Of a stretch of DNA of 64,000 nucleotides, positions 33,970 through 42,693 are shown one piece after another. The stretch is from Paraburkholderia flagellata (GTDB taxonomy: Bacteria; Pseudomonadota; Gammaproteobacteria; Burkholderiales; Burkholderiaceae). Where the stretch lies: contig NZ_JAJEJT010000002.1 in the NCBI RefSeq assembly GCF_021390645.1, forward strand, positions 1,922,001 to 1,986,000. The letters are read 5' to 3'. Made by a program: the position numbers and the translations under genes. Each line of letters begins with the position of its first letter. Within the stretch, counting starts at the first letter, position 1. The notes beneath the pieces are model-generated. The model saw only the letters and a program-made list of their open reading frames with translations, was not told where the DNA came from and ran no database searches.

Positions 33970-34895
33970 TTCGGCGCTCCACCGCTGCCGGAAACGTTCG
34001 ACACTTGTGTGCCGGTGCATTGGGGAATCTGACCATAGTGCTGTCCGTCGGTCATCGGGCCAAATGGCTGTGCGACGCAAAGTCCCAAAAAGCTGTTCGA
34101 GCTATCGTCGAAGGCGTATAGCCCCGGCAGAAGTATCTGGGGTGGAGCGTAAGCGCCGCCTGCGGCATGTCCGCCGCCGCCACCGGTAGTACCGCCGCCG
34201 CCACCGACGCCCTTGATCGATCCAATTATGCTCGCGACGCTAGCAAGCGTTTCCGCGACCTTGTTGTCGGAGCTGCCATTCAGGCTCGTGAGCATCCAGC
34301 CATTCTGAAAACCCAACTGAATGCTAGATGTCCCTATCAGTCCGCTATGCACGCTGACAGCCATCGGGTGGCTATAGTCCGGCAGGTAGATGAGTTTTAT
34401 AACGTAATTCGAGTTGGAACTGGCAACGTAAAACGAGGTATCGCCGGTCGACGCCGTGTTCGCGTCGCTCGTCCCACTCGGCGCCCCGCCTTTCCCGGTA
34501 GTATCGGATGCGGGAGCCGCTGCGCCTGCCGCATGAGTTCTCGCGGGTGGTTGCCCCCCGTGCTTCGCATGTTGCGCCGGTTGAACCGGCTGGGCCGGCT
34601 GAGGATTAATTGCGCCGATAACCGGCGGTGCACCGCCACCTGCAGCAGCTGGAGGTGCACCTCCAGGAGATGCTGGATTTGCGGGTGCAGGCTGAATTGG
34701 ATTCTGCGCCGTATCCGTGCCGTCCGTTGTAGCTGCCGGCATCTCGACAACAAGAAGGTATGGTTTCGGTACATAGTATCGAAAGCCCTCTTGCTGCCCT
34801 GTAGGTGCACCATCCTTGGTAAGTGGAATCGCGCTAATGCCGGCGCAGCCGGAAACACCAGCTACAACGATGACCATTGCCATCCGCTTCGACAT
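33966..34895 (-). CDS. Pro/Ala/Gly-rich lipoprotein of the protease operon
   Basis: A 309-residue lipoprotein from the ATG at 34895, with AGGAGGGGACAA just upstream. The signal MSKRMAMVIVVAGVSGC ends in a lipobox (VSGC, Cys17). Residues 55-165 are Pro/Ala/Gly-rich, including GGAPPAAAGGG and repeats of QPAQP. A folded part follows: STGDTSFYVASSNSNYVIKL and PMAVSVHSGLIGTSSIQLGF. A glycine-rich run then leads to LLPGLYAFDDSSNSFLGLCV. The layout resembles a surface or periplasmic tether spanning the peptidoglycan. It is co-translated with the protease, which it may anchor, activate or receive. Confidence 0.75.
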   Translation of the reverse strand: MSKRMAMVIVVAGVSGCAGISAIPLTKDGAPTGQQEGFRYYVPKPYLLVVEMPAATTDGTDTAQNPIQPAPANPASPGGAPPAAAGGGAPPVIGAINPQPAQPVQPAQHAKHGGQPPARTHAAGAAAPASDTTGKGGAPSGTSDANTASTGDTSFYVASSNSNYVIKLIYLPDYSHPMAVSVHSGLIGTSSIQLGFQNGWMLTSLNGSSDNKVAETLASVASIIGSIKGVGGGGGTTGGGGGHAAGGAYAPPQILLPGLYAFDDSSNSFLGLCVAQPFGPMTDGQHYGQIPQCTGTQVSNVSGSGGAPK

Positions 34896-35050
34896 TTGTC
34901 CCCTCCTGCAAGTGTTCTTCGGCCGTCTGATTTTTACCGACGTCAGCCAAGCTTTTTCAAGAGGGTATGCGGTCAGTTTGACTGCGCAACCAACCAATGC
35001 TGCTCGATGTGCGCTTCCGCACAAACACTAGTTTGAAAAGTAAGCCGCAA

Positions 35051-35075
35051 ACAATGCGTATTGCGTACGCATTGT
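35051..35075. promoter_or_regulatory. Long perfect palindrome upstream of the lipoprotein-protease operon
   Basis: Arms ACAATGCGTA (35051-35060) and TACGCATTGT (35066-35075) are perfect inverted repeats around a five-base centre. It lies about 155 bp upstream of the lipoprotein start. The symmetry and spacing fit a dimeric repressor operator. Confidence 0.55.
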
Positions 35076-35243
35076 ACGGACGAGCACAAGTAGAGGCCGA
35101 TCCCGGGGTGTCGAAGCGCTTTATTTGACTTCGGAATGTAATGCTTACGTTAGCAATATGAAGCCAGAGCCTCAAGTTTGCCGTTGACTTGCAAGAAGCG
35201 TGTGAATTCGCCCTTGTGCAGATCGTTGACTGCCAGGGCTCAA

Positions 35244-35267
35244 GGGCGCACGCTTATCCGTGCGCCC
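35244..35267. repeat. GC-rich perfect hairpin
   Basis: Arms GGGCGCACG (35244-35252) and CGTGCGCCC (35259-35267) with a six-base loop. No T-run follows on either strand, so an intrinsic terminator is not supported; it may be an end structure of the lost transposable element nearby. Confidence 0.5.
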
Positions 35268-35566
35268 GCTCAGGGCGAAACCACACTTCAGGCGACGTGA
35301 GACGGCCAAATCAGCATGGATCGCGCGGGTCACCCCTATGCGATCCGGTTAGCGCCGGCTCGACAATGTGTCGCTAGCTCATGCCACTGTCCGAGCGACG
35401 CAGGCGCGCTCAGCGGCTCACGCTTAGCAGGCTTTTGAAATACACCTCGCCGATGCGCGGCAGGTCTTTCCAAAGAGTCGCCGTGTCGGTTTGGTCCGTG
35501 TCGATTTGACGCCGAGCGCCCTCAATTCAGGTGGAACAAATGCCGTCTCCTCGCCGATTTACGCTT

Positions 35567-35755
35567 CTACGTCGCTCTGCCCGCGAGCGTACGCATACGC
35601 GTGAGGTTGTAGGCCGCCTGAGTGAGCAGGAACATCTGCTCGACTCGGTCCCGGCCGCGACGCTTTTGCCCACCTTTCGCCGAGAACTGGCCTAGCGCAC
35701 CCGCAGCAATATTGTCGACCACTGGAAAACGCTTCGCCTGCACTATCTTCCCGAA
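35567..35755 (-). pseudogene. C-terminal fragment of an IS5/IS1182-type transposase
   Basis: The minus strand reads GKIVQAKRFPVVDNIAAGAL, then QFSAKGGQKRRGRDRVEQMF, then LLTQAAYNLTRMRTLAGRAT and a TAG. The RVEQMFLLTQAAYNLTRMR ending is typical of DDE transposases of the IS5/IS1182 type. Everything upstream of it is missing or unreadable, so this is a dead remnant. Confidence 0.7.
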
Positions 35756-36184
35756 CTAGCACGTGACCTTCCGTCGAAACCTCATAGCCAGTACCTTTGG
35801 ACGCGTACAGACCACGTCGGGGCTCGGCGCGCAGGGGGACAATGCGTAACCCTCCCTCGCCGATAAGCTGAGGCGACGGGTAGCCATGAGCGGATGGTCG
35901 TCATCCGTCTCATGGATAGCGTCTCGCCCCTGAATGAGAATGCCGATCGCATGACCTGTCAAATTCGGGTAACGCGGAAAAAGGCAACCGACGCACGCTG
36001 CTTCGAACGGACATCATGTCGCCAACCACTACGTGGGTGGCCACCTCCTTTTGTAAGTATCCTAGAATACGCTCGGACTAGAAACGCCATGGGCAACCGA
36101 AGCCTGCCAGCCACATGCGACAACAGAGGCAGCACCACAACTCGGCGCGGCTAACGTTATCAAAGAGACAAAGTCGGGGAAAGA

Positions 36185-37183
36185 ATGGCCACAGCAACGC
36201 TATGCAATTATGACCAAAGGGAAATCACCATCGAGGAGGCGATTCGGCTGAGGCAGACGGCTCGTGCGAATGAGCTCCCAACGCTGACCTTCGCCTGTAC
36301 AGAATGCGGTCGCCCGGTTCGTCCGCATCAAGGCGGTGGCCATACTCCCGCTCATTTTGAGCATTTGCGGCGCAATAGGAATTGCTCGTTAAGCCACAAG
36401 CCGACGGACCGGACGCATCGTGCACCCAAACACGCTGGATCGGTCGACACTGCGGAGCTAGCGCGCTTAACCGCTGGAGGCGACGACTACATCCGCACCA
36501 AAGATGGGGAGGTCAAAGGACTTGCCCTGCGTCTAGATTTGAATGAAGGGGCTCCTGATGTCATCGTTGTCGGGAAAGGACCGCGCATCGAACATCGCGC
36601 GATGCTCTTGCGCGATACGCCGCATGGTGTTCCGACCTATGTTAAGCGGGGCACGAATTCATGGGAGTATCTCGGCGAATACAAGGCGACTGCCTACCGC
36701 ATCGACGCACCGACGATTAAGCAGTACCGTGGCGAGCGCCCAGCCAGCGACATTGCAGGTATCTTATTTCTCGAATCCGTTGAAGCCGTTTCTGTAACCG
36801 TGCGCGGTGGTGGGTTTGCTGACCCGCAAACCAGACGGGAAATCGAAGAGGCCGCAATCAACTTCGTTAAGCAGGAGCTACGGGCCCAAGGATTTGCTGT
36901 CGAGGATCGCCAGCGTGAAAACTGCGGTTACGATCTCCTTGCCCGACGCGGACAGGAAGAAATTCTTTATGAAGTAAAGGGCGCAGACGCTGTCGTGCCG
37001 CGCTTTTTCATCTCGCGAAACGAACGCAGGTGCTCGATGCTGAATGAGAATTGGCGTCTAGCGGTCGTGACGTCTGCCCGTACAACTCCGAGGCTACACG
37101 TTCTGACGCCAGCGGAAATGGAAGAACGCTTCACGTTTGAATGCCTCGCATGGGAGTGCACGATAACAAATCCAGCAGACTGA
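36185..37183 (+). CDS. CoiA-like zinc / DUF3883-like nuclease-fold protein
   Basis: A 332-residue protein in three parts. The N-terminal 70 residues have a CoiA-like zinc motif (FACTECGRPV with C38/C41, then HTPAHFEHLRRNRNC with H57/H60/C67). A middle part (about 150-180) contains GTNSWEYLGEYKATAYRID, recalling small ligand- or base-sensing modules. Residues 222-300 match the DUF3883 pattern: INFVKQELRAQGFAVED, NCGYDLLARRG (D250) and EILYEVKGAD (E263, K265), a PD-(D/E)xK-like site. DUF3883 often occurs in defence and restriction proteins. SD GGGGAAAG precedes the ATG. It stands alone, next to transposase debris. Confidence 0.75.
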   Translation: MATATLCNYDQREITIEEAIRLRQTARANELPTLTFACTECGRPVRPHQGGGHTPAHFEHLRRNRNCSLSHKPTDRTHRAPKHAGSVDTAELARLTAGGDDYIRTKDGEVKGLALRLDLNEGAPDVIVVGKGPRIEHRAMLLRDTPHGVPTYVKRGTNSWEYLGEYKATAYRIDAPTIKQYRGERPASDIAGILFLESVEAVSVTVRGGGFADPQTRREIEEAAINFVKQELRAQGFAVEDRQRENCGYDLLARRGQEEILYEVKGADAVVPRFFISRNERRCSMLNENWRLAVVTSARTTPRLHVLTPAEMEERFTFECLAWECTITNPAD

Positions 37184-37226
37184 ACCGTGTTCGTTCTCGC
37201 CGCGCGGAAGATGTGGGCAGTGCGAA

Positions 37227-38141
37227 TCAGGCTTCCTGCAGCGCCAACTCGATGTGCTTCAAACGCCTCGCCATACGGTCGAGAAACTCGATGGTAACGT
37301 GTGGCAACGCGCGCTGACTCGGCGCAATGATTCCGACGGTCAGCGCGTTGACGTTCTCGTCGTCGAGGGGGCGCCACACAACCTCACCGCGAGCAAGTTC
37401 GTCGACGAAAGCCAATTTAGAAAAAAATGAAATGCCTCTCCCGGACGCAATCAGCCGCTTGAGCAGTGTCGTCGAGTTACAGGTCAAGCTTGGTTGCAGC
37501 GACTCCCAGAACTCGGGGAAATCTGCCGTTACGACACCCTGAATCGGCGAGCGGCCCTCGAGCCGTAAGAACGCTTGCGAGCGGCAGTCGTCGAAGTTGA
37601 TCCTTTCCCGCTTCGCGAGTGGATGCGACGCGGCCATCACCACGCCCGGAGGCAAAGACACTTCCACCATGATGTCGAGCCCCGCAGGCAGCTTCGTGAT
37701 GTATGAGATGCCGAGGTCGTACTCACCGCTGACGAGTCGGGCAGGCACGTCGTGCGGCGGCACTGCGGCGATCGAGTACGTCACCGCTGGGTAGACCTCG
37801 GAGAACTCCTCGACCGTCGCGGGCAAAAAATCCACAAAAAGCGAGTCCATTGCGGCGACCGAGACGTGGCCGTTACGATCGCCTTTCAGGTCGTCTAGTT
37901 CGCTGCGCATCAGATGGAAATCGTTCAACGTCGCACGGATGTGCTGCAAAACGCGCTCGCCTGCGGCATTGAGCCGGATGCCGTTCGGAAGCCGGTCGAA
38001 CAACTCAGTTCCCATCTCGGCTTCCAGTTTCAGGATTTGCCGGTTGACGGCGCTCGACGCAACGAAGAGATTCTGGGCTGCCTTGCGGATGGAACTGCAC
38101 CGTGCTACCTCAACAAAATACTTCAGAACGTTCGCATGCAT
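37227..38141 (-). CDS. LysR-family transcriptional regulator
   Basis: A 304-residue LTTR. The N-terminal winged helix is MHANVLKYFVEVARCSSIRK followed by AAQNLFVASSAVNRQILKLE, and the C-terminal part is a periplasmic-binding-like effector domain (VAAMDSLFVDFLPATVEEFS onward). It starts 9 bp after the ferredoxin stop and reads in the same direction, so it is the last gene of the catabolic operon. That position is unusual because LTTRs are more often divergent. It probably controls the operon in response to the imported substrate or its CoA ester. Confidence 0.93.
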   Translation of the reverse strand: MHANVLKYFVEVARCSSIRKAAQNLFVASSAVNRQILKLEAEMGTELFDRLPNGIRLNAAGERVLQHIRATLNDFHLMRSELDDLKGDRNGHVSVAAMDSLFVDFLPATVEEFSEVYPAVTYSIAAVPPHDVPARLVSGEYDLGISYITKLPAGLDIMVEVSLPPGVVMAASHPLAKRERINFDDCRSQAFLRLEGRSPIQGVVTADFPEFWESLQPSLTCNSTTLLKRLIASGRGISFFSKLAFVDELARGEVVWRPLDDENVNALTVGIIAPSQRALPHVTIEFLDRMARRLKHIELALQEA

Positions 38142-38150
38142 CGAGTTTTC

Positions 38151-38486
38151 TCAAGAGATGGCTTTCGGCGGTCGGGCAACTACCAGGGGATGATCGCACG
38201 CCGATTTACCCACGTCACCTGCACCGCCTGGCGACCCGAGCGCACTTACGCCCGTGTCGAAAAACTCCCGGTTCACGGCTGCAAACAATACTTCCGCCTC
38301 TGGGAGTTCCTCCTCATGAAAGATCGCCTCGGTCGGGCACACCGACACACAAATCCCACAATTGATACATTCGTCCGGGTGGATGTAGAGTGTGCGCTCA
38401 CCCTCGTAAATGCAGTCGACCGGACAGCATTTCACGCATGCACCGTCCTTCACGTCGATGCAGGGCGAGGCGATAACGTAGGCCAT
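38151..38486 (-). CDS. fdxA: 7Fe (3Fe-4S/4Fe-4S) ferredoxin, FdxA-like
   Basis: A 111-residue ferredoxin starting [20 protein letters not shown]. The Cys pattern C9-x7-C17-x3-C21-x3-C25 and C40-x2-C43-x2-C46-x3-C50 matches the FdxA/7Fe group, which carries one [3Fe-4S] and one [4Fe-4S] cluster. The start overlaps the stop of the enoyl-CoA hydratase gene as TGATG. It may pass electrons to or from the FAD oxidoreductase of the same operon. The C-terminal tail is longer and basic compared with most FdxA. Confidence 0.9.
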   Translation of the reverse strand: MAYVIASPCIDVKDGACVKCCPVDCIYEGERTLYIHPDECINCGICVSVCPTEAIFHEEELPEAEVLFAAVNREFFDTGVSALGSPGGAGDVGKSACDHPLVVARPPKAIS

Positions 38487-39259
38487 CAGCGCCCGCTCCA
38501 GCGGGGTTTTCGCTTCTCTTGGAATGCCCGCACGCCTTCGTACGCATCTTCGGATTGCAGCGCTTCTACGAGCGCCGGCAGCCGCAGTCCCTGTGCTTCG
38601 ACCGGTGAAAGCGTGGACGTGCGTCTCACGACCTGCTTGATCGCTTGTAGTGACAGCGGCGCGCAAGCAAGCACCGCGTCGACCCAGCGGTTGACGGCTG
38701 CATCCAGTTCAGCGCGCTGCACAACTTCGTTTACGAGGCCCATCTCGACGCCCTCACGCGCTGACACGCGACGGCCCGTAAGTAGCATCGCCATTGCTTG
38801 ACGGTAGGGAATCTGGCGCTGCAGGAGCGTCATGCCGCCGTCAAGCGGCATACGCCCGACGAGCGCCTCAGGCAAGCCGAAGCTAGCCTCCTCGCATGCA
38901 ATGACCAGGTCGCAACCCAGCACCATTTCGAAGCCACCGCCGAGCGCGTAGCCGTTGACTCGTGCGATCACGGGCACGTTCAGCGTCTCCCGTAGCGCAA
39001 TGCCACCGAATCCGCCGGGTCGTGGCGCGGCCCAATATTCAAGGCCGCTCATCGACGGATTTTTCAGGTCGGCGCCGACACAAAACGCTCGTTCGCCCTC
39101 GCCGGTCAGGACAACAACCCGCACGTCTCTGTTGCGCTCAAGTTCCGTCCAGATCCGCTGCAATTCGCTTTCGGTCTCGAAATCGACAGCGTTTAGCGCC
39201 TCCGGCCGTGCGAGCGTCACCCTGGCGACGTGCTGATCGATTGAAAGTCGAACCGTCAT
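38486..39259 (-). CDS. Enoyl-CoA hydratase/isomerase
   Basis: A 257-residue crotonase-fold protein. The oxyanion region [11 protein letters not shown] and the second motif [20 protein letters not shown] are present; the catalytic-loop region reads [20 protein letters not shown]. The first catalytic Glu is retained in GFEMVLG; the second is in the usual PE of LPEALVG. It could hydrate an unsaturated CoA thioester made by the CoA transferase next door. Overlap with the ferredoxin gene (1 bp) and with the CoA-transferase gene (4 bp) shows tight co-translation. Confidence 0.92.
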   Translation of the reverse strand: MTVRLSIDQHVARVTLARPEALNAVDFETESELQRIWTELERNRDVRVVVLTGEGERAFCVGADLKNPSMSGLEYWAAPRPGGFGGIALRETLNVPVIARVNGYALGGGFEMVLGCDLVIACEEASFGLPEALVGRMPLDGGMTLLQRQIPYRQAMAMLLTGRRVSAREGVEMGLVNEVVQRAELDAAVNRWVDAVLACAPLSLQAIKQVVRRTSTLSPVEAQGLRLPALVEALQSEDAYEGVRAFQEKRKPRWSGR

Positions 39260-40437
39260 AGAGCCTCCGTGGCAACGCCGTTCGCAAGGTCGCGAAGGAC
39301 TTCCTCGGTATGCTGTCCAAGTCGCGGTGGCGCGCGCCGCAAGCCGACCGGCGCGCGCGACAGTTGAATCGGGCTGCCGATGAGGCGCAAGGTTTGACCT
39401 TCACCCTCGGCCTCCATGATCAGCTGGTTATGGAGCGTTTGCGGGTCAACGAGCGCTTCACGCAGATCTCGCACGGGCGCGCACAGCAGATCCTGTTCTT
39501 CGAGCCTCGCGAGCCAGAACTCACGCGAGTTGCTGGCGAAGCGTTCGCGAAAGATGCGATGCAACTCGCTTTTATGACGAAATTGCTCGTTCAAGCTGGC
39601 AAAACGCGGATCCTTCGAAAGGTCCTCGATCTGCAGCGCGGCGCAGATATCGCGCAGCGGATTTGGCTTGAACGCGCCGACGAGCACCAGCGGGCCGTCT
39701 TTCGTTTCAAATACACCAGAAAGTGGCATCGCAGCCCAGTTCACTTCGGAGTCCTGCATCATGATCATCGCGGCTTCCTGCATCTGCATCGCGAGCATCG
39801 AGTTATACAGCGACACGTTCACTTTCTGCCCCTCGCCGGTTCGCTCGCGATGCAGCAGCGCAAGCAGGATGCCCTGCATGAGGTGCATACCGGCCGAATA
39901 GTCAGCCAGAGCAGTTGGATAAACCGAGATTGGCAGCGACTCGTCAGCGCGGCGAGCCATCACACCGCTCATCGCCTGAGCGAGCACGTCTTGGCCACCC
40001 TTGTGCGCATACGGCCCGGTTTCGCCGAAGCCCGTCCCAAGTGCGTAGATGATGCGCGGATTGAGGCCAAGGCACGCTTCGTAGCCAAGGCCCATGCGCT
40101 CCATCACGCCCGCGCGGAAGTTGCTGACCAAGACATCCGCATCCGCGATCAGCGTCTTCAATGCCGCCATCTGCTGCGCGTCGCGCAGGTCAAGGGATAC
40201 GCTCCGCTTGTTGCGATTCAGGCTACAAAAAATCGGGTTGTCAGTGCCCGCCACGGGCTCGAAGGTCGACCGGCTTAGATCGCCGGCTCCCTTGCGCTCG
40301 ATCTTGATCACGTCAGCGCCGTAGTCGGCGAGCATCTGTGTGCAAACCGGGCCCATCATGACCTGCGTAAGATCAATTACGCGTACGCCCGAGAGTGGCA
40401 ATTCACACGCATCGACTGTCTTATGTGCACTTGTCAT
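39256..40437 (-). CDS. CaiB/BaiF-type (family III) CoA transferase
   Basis: A 393-residue family III CoA transferase. Typical segments are GVRVIDLTQVMMGPVCTQML, NRNKRSVSLDLRDAQ, ALADYSAGMHLMQGILLALL (with the candidate catalytic Asp in ADYSAG) and APVRDLREALVDPQ. These enzymes move CoA between carboxylic acids without free thioester intermediates. Its position between an FAD oxidoreductase and an enoyl-CoA hydratase suggests activation of an imported acid before beta-oxidation-like steps. The ATGA overlap with the FAD oxidoreductase gene supports one pathway. Confidence 0.93.
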   Translation of the reverse strand: MTSAHKTVDACELPLSGVRVIDLTQVMMGPVCTQMLADYGADVIKIERKGAGDLSRSTFEPVAGTDNPIFCSLNRNKRSVSLDLRDAQQMAALKTLIADADVLVSNFRAGVMERMGLGYEACLGLNPRIIYALGTGFGETGPYAHKGGQDVLAQAMSGVMARRADESLPISVYPTALADYSAGMHLMQGILLALLHRERTGEGQKVNVSLYNSMLAMQMQEAAMIMMQDSEVNWAAMPLSGVFETKDGPLVLVGAFKPNPLRDICAALQIEDLSKDPRFASLNEQFRHKSELHRIFRERFASNSREFWLARLEEQDLLCAPVRDLREALVDPQTLHNQLIMEAEGEGQTLRLIGSPIQLSRAPVGLRRAPPRLGQHTEEVLRDLANGVATEAL

Positions 40438-41819
40438 GCTGCCTCCCGTGCCTCGATATGCACCGCAAGCGGTGGAATGTCCGCATTGGGACCCGCTTGG
40501 TCACCCGGATCCGCTCCCTGTGCACGCAATGTCTTCTGCAACGCGCGTACATCGACGTTGCGCACCGATGTGCTCGCGCTAAGCGCTAGGGTAGCCGCGA
40601 CACCAGCGGCTTCGCCCATTGCCATGCACGGGGGAATTTCCCGCGACATCTTCTGCGCCTGTGACGTCGCCGAATAGTGACGCCCCGCGACGAGCAGGTT
40701 GTCCACTTGCTTCGGTAGCAGCACACGATACGGCATGTAGTAGTCGCGACCGCGCGCTACACTGTCTTCGAAGCGGGTACGTTGCGCGAGGTCTTCCTTT
40801 GTCATCACGTATTCGCCCTCGAGCAGGCGCGTCTGGCGTACGCCCGTTTGCGGCGCGACATCGATCACGTAGCAGTTCTCGAAGCCGGGCAGACTCTCGC
40901 GCACGAAATCGACAGCTGCGTGGATATGCTTGCGCCCCTTCGTTTCCGCGCGCGTAAGATCTTCAGGCTTGAGGCCGTCGAGGCCCGCCATATGCGGGCA
41001 GTTGCACCAGACGACGCCGGGTAGCGGCGTCTTGAGCCACCAGTAGCCCCAGGACCCACCGAGAATGCGCTTGATCTGACGGTCGAGCACCGCGTACGCT
41101 TCGGGCTCTTCGGCCTCAAAGCGTTCGGCTGCGTCGGTGTCCACGCCGCCCAGGCGAAACACCGTCGTCGTGATGTAGCTACCGCCGACATGGGGCACAC
41201 CGGCCGACGCCGCCACATCGAGGTCGCCGGTAGCATCGATCACGACGTCGGCGAGAATTGCTTCACGGCCGTTCTTCGTATCGCAAATTACGCCCTTGAC
41301 CTGGCCGTCCTCAACCAGCGTCCGCGAAAACCACGAGTGCAGCCGCAACTCGATGCCAAGCTCTTCGACCATCTCGAGCGCCACGCGCTTCATCGCATCG
41401 GGATCGAACGCCGCCGCGAAGCAGACAGGATGCGGCGTCTTCTGGCTGTGGAAGTCGAAGGTACCCCAGCGGCCCCACTGCCGATAGCTATCGGGATCCT
41501 CGCCCCATTCCTGCGCGCGCGGGAATACCGCGAGCTTGCGCGCGGCCATGCGCTCGATGAACGTCATGCAAGTGCCGCGTACCGATATCTCGCGCAAATG
41601 GTTGTCCCACATGTCGTCGAGCACAAGCACCATACCGCCCGAGGCGAGGCCGCCAAGGTGGTTATAGCGCTCGAGCAGGATCACGCGTGCACCGTTGCGC
41701 GCCGCGCCGATCGCAGCAGACAGTCCTGCTGGGCCCCCGCCGACCACAACTACATCCGCCTTCGCGGCCACGCGCACGTCGCGCGCGGGCTCCTGCAACC
41801 AGTCACTGACTGCGTTCAT
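40434..41819 (-). CDS. FAD-dependent oxidoreductase
   Basis: A 461-residue flavoprotein. The dinucleotide fold is VVVVGGGPAGLSAAIGAARNGARVILLERY. The segment LGGLASGGMVLVLDDMW and the ending DNLLVAGRHYSATSQAQKMSREIPP match the FAD-dependent oxidoreductase family of PF12831 type. It may act on the imported substrate before CoA transfer, with the ferredoxin as electron carrier. The gap to the upstream permease gene is 34 bp. The substrate remains unknown. Confidence 0.9.
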   Translation of the reverse strand: MNAVSDWLQEPARDVRVAAKADVVVVGGGPAGLSAAIGAARNGARVILLERYNHLGGLASGGMVLVLDDMWDNHLREISVRGTCMTFIERMAARKLAVFPRAQEWGEDPDSYRQWGRWGTFDFHSQKTPHPVCFAAAFDPDAMKRVALEMVEELGIELRLHSWFSRTLVEDGQVKGVICDTKNGREAILADVVIDATGDLDVAASAGVPHVGGSYITTTVFRLGGVDTDAAERFEAEEPEAYAVLDRQIKRILGGSWGYWWLKTPLPGVVWCNCPHMAGLDGLKPEDLTRAETKGRKHIHAAVDFVRESLPGFENCYVIDVAPQTGVRQTRLLEGEYVMTKEDLAQRTRFEDSVARGRDYYMPYRVLLPKQVDNLLVAGRHYSATSQAQKMSREIPPCMAMGEAAGVAATLALSASTSVRNVDVRALQKTLRAQGADPGDQAGPNADIPPLAVHIEAREAA

Positions 41820-41853
41820 TTCGTCTCCTGTCAGAAGTGGGTTTTGCTCGGGC

Positions 41854-42693
41854 TCAATGCGCGCTTTCAGGCTGCCATTTGACGAGCCAGCGTTCGAGCA
41901 CCGCGATCACGAGAAAGAACAGGCCCGACAGAACGGCGCTCATGATGATTGCCGTATAGAGCAGAGCCGAATCGAAGTTGTAGGTCGCCTGGATGATCAT
42001 CGCGCCGATGCCTTGCGTCGCGCCGATCCATTCGCCAACCACGGCGCCGATCACCGACATCGATGCGGCGATGCGTAGCGCCGAAAACAGATATGGGAGC
42101 GAAGCGTAGAGGCGCAGTTTGAAGAAAATTTCCCACTTACTCGCCGAAAGGATCTGCATGAGCTCCATCGCCTGCGGATTGGCCGCCTCGAGCCCCCGCA
42201 CCATGTTCACGAGCGTCGGGAAGAAACAGACAATCGCCGCGATCGTGATTTTCGGCTCAAGGCCATTGCCCATGATCAGCACCAGAATCGGTGCCTTTGC
42301 GACCACGGGAATCGAGTTGATCATCACAGCCACCGGATAGAAGATCTCGCGCAACGTCTTGTTGTGGACAAACAGTGTCGCCAACAGGATCGCCACCGCG
42401 TTGCCGAGCAGGAAGCCCCCGACCGCCTCAATGGTGGTCGGCAACATGTTCTGCAACAGCACGTCATGCTTGCTGAACAGCGTTTGCAGGACGAGCCATG
42501 GCGACGGCGCGATAAAGGGCTTCACATGAAACCCGGCTACCACGGCCCACCAGGCAAACAGCAGGCCCGCGACGCCCAGAGCGGGCAGACTGCGCGAGTG
42601 CCATATCCGCCGGCGGCGCTGGGCAAGGAATGCCTGCGCTTCGTGGTCCGCGTCCTGGGACGACAGATTCAGCTGGATCTCGGACGTAGCCAT
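41854..42693 (-). CDS. ABC importer permease (SsuC/TauC-like)
   Basis: A 279-residue inner-membrane permease of the nitrate/sulfonate/taurine type. It has about six hydrophobic helices, including ALGVAGLLFAWWAVVAGFHV, and a coupling loop around LMQILSASKWEIFFKLRLYASLPYLFSALRIAASMSVIGAVVGE. Its start overlaps the stop of the ATPase gene by one base (TAATG). Confidence 0.93.
   Translation of the reverse strand: MATSEIQLNLSSQDADHEAQAFLAQRRRRIWHSRSLPALGVAGLLFAWWAVVAGFHVKPFIAPSPWLVLQTLFSKHDVLLQNMLPTTIEAVGGFLLGNAVAILLATLFVHNKTLREIFYPVAVMINSIPVVAKAPILVLIMGNGLEPKITIAAIVCFFPTLVNMVRGLEAANPQAMELMQILSASKWEIFFKLRLYASLPYLFSALRIAASMSVIGAVVGEWIGATQGIGAMIIQATYNFDSALLYTAIIMSAVLSGLFFLVIAVLERWLVKWQPESAH

Larger units (their letters stand above)
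34896..36184. other. Region with operator-like palindromes and transposase debris
   Basis: About 1.3 kb without an intact gene. The left part holds the promoter region of the lipoprotein-protease operon with a long palindrome at 35051-35075. A GC-rich hairpin lies at 35244-35267. The middle carries a transposase C-terminal fragment (35567-35755). The last 180 bp are the leader of the plus-strand gene at 36185. Confidence 0.6.

Noticed and set aside
34167..35036. A 289-codon plus-strand frame over the lipoprotein gene
   Set aside because: Antisense to a lipoprotein with a good lipobox and ribosome-binding site; composition is Cys/Arg-rich as in shadow frames.
39310..40278. A 322-codon plus-strand frame over the CoA transferase gene
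   Set aside because: Antisense shadow of a clear family III CoA transferase; no domain features.
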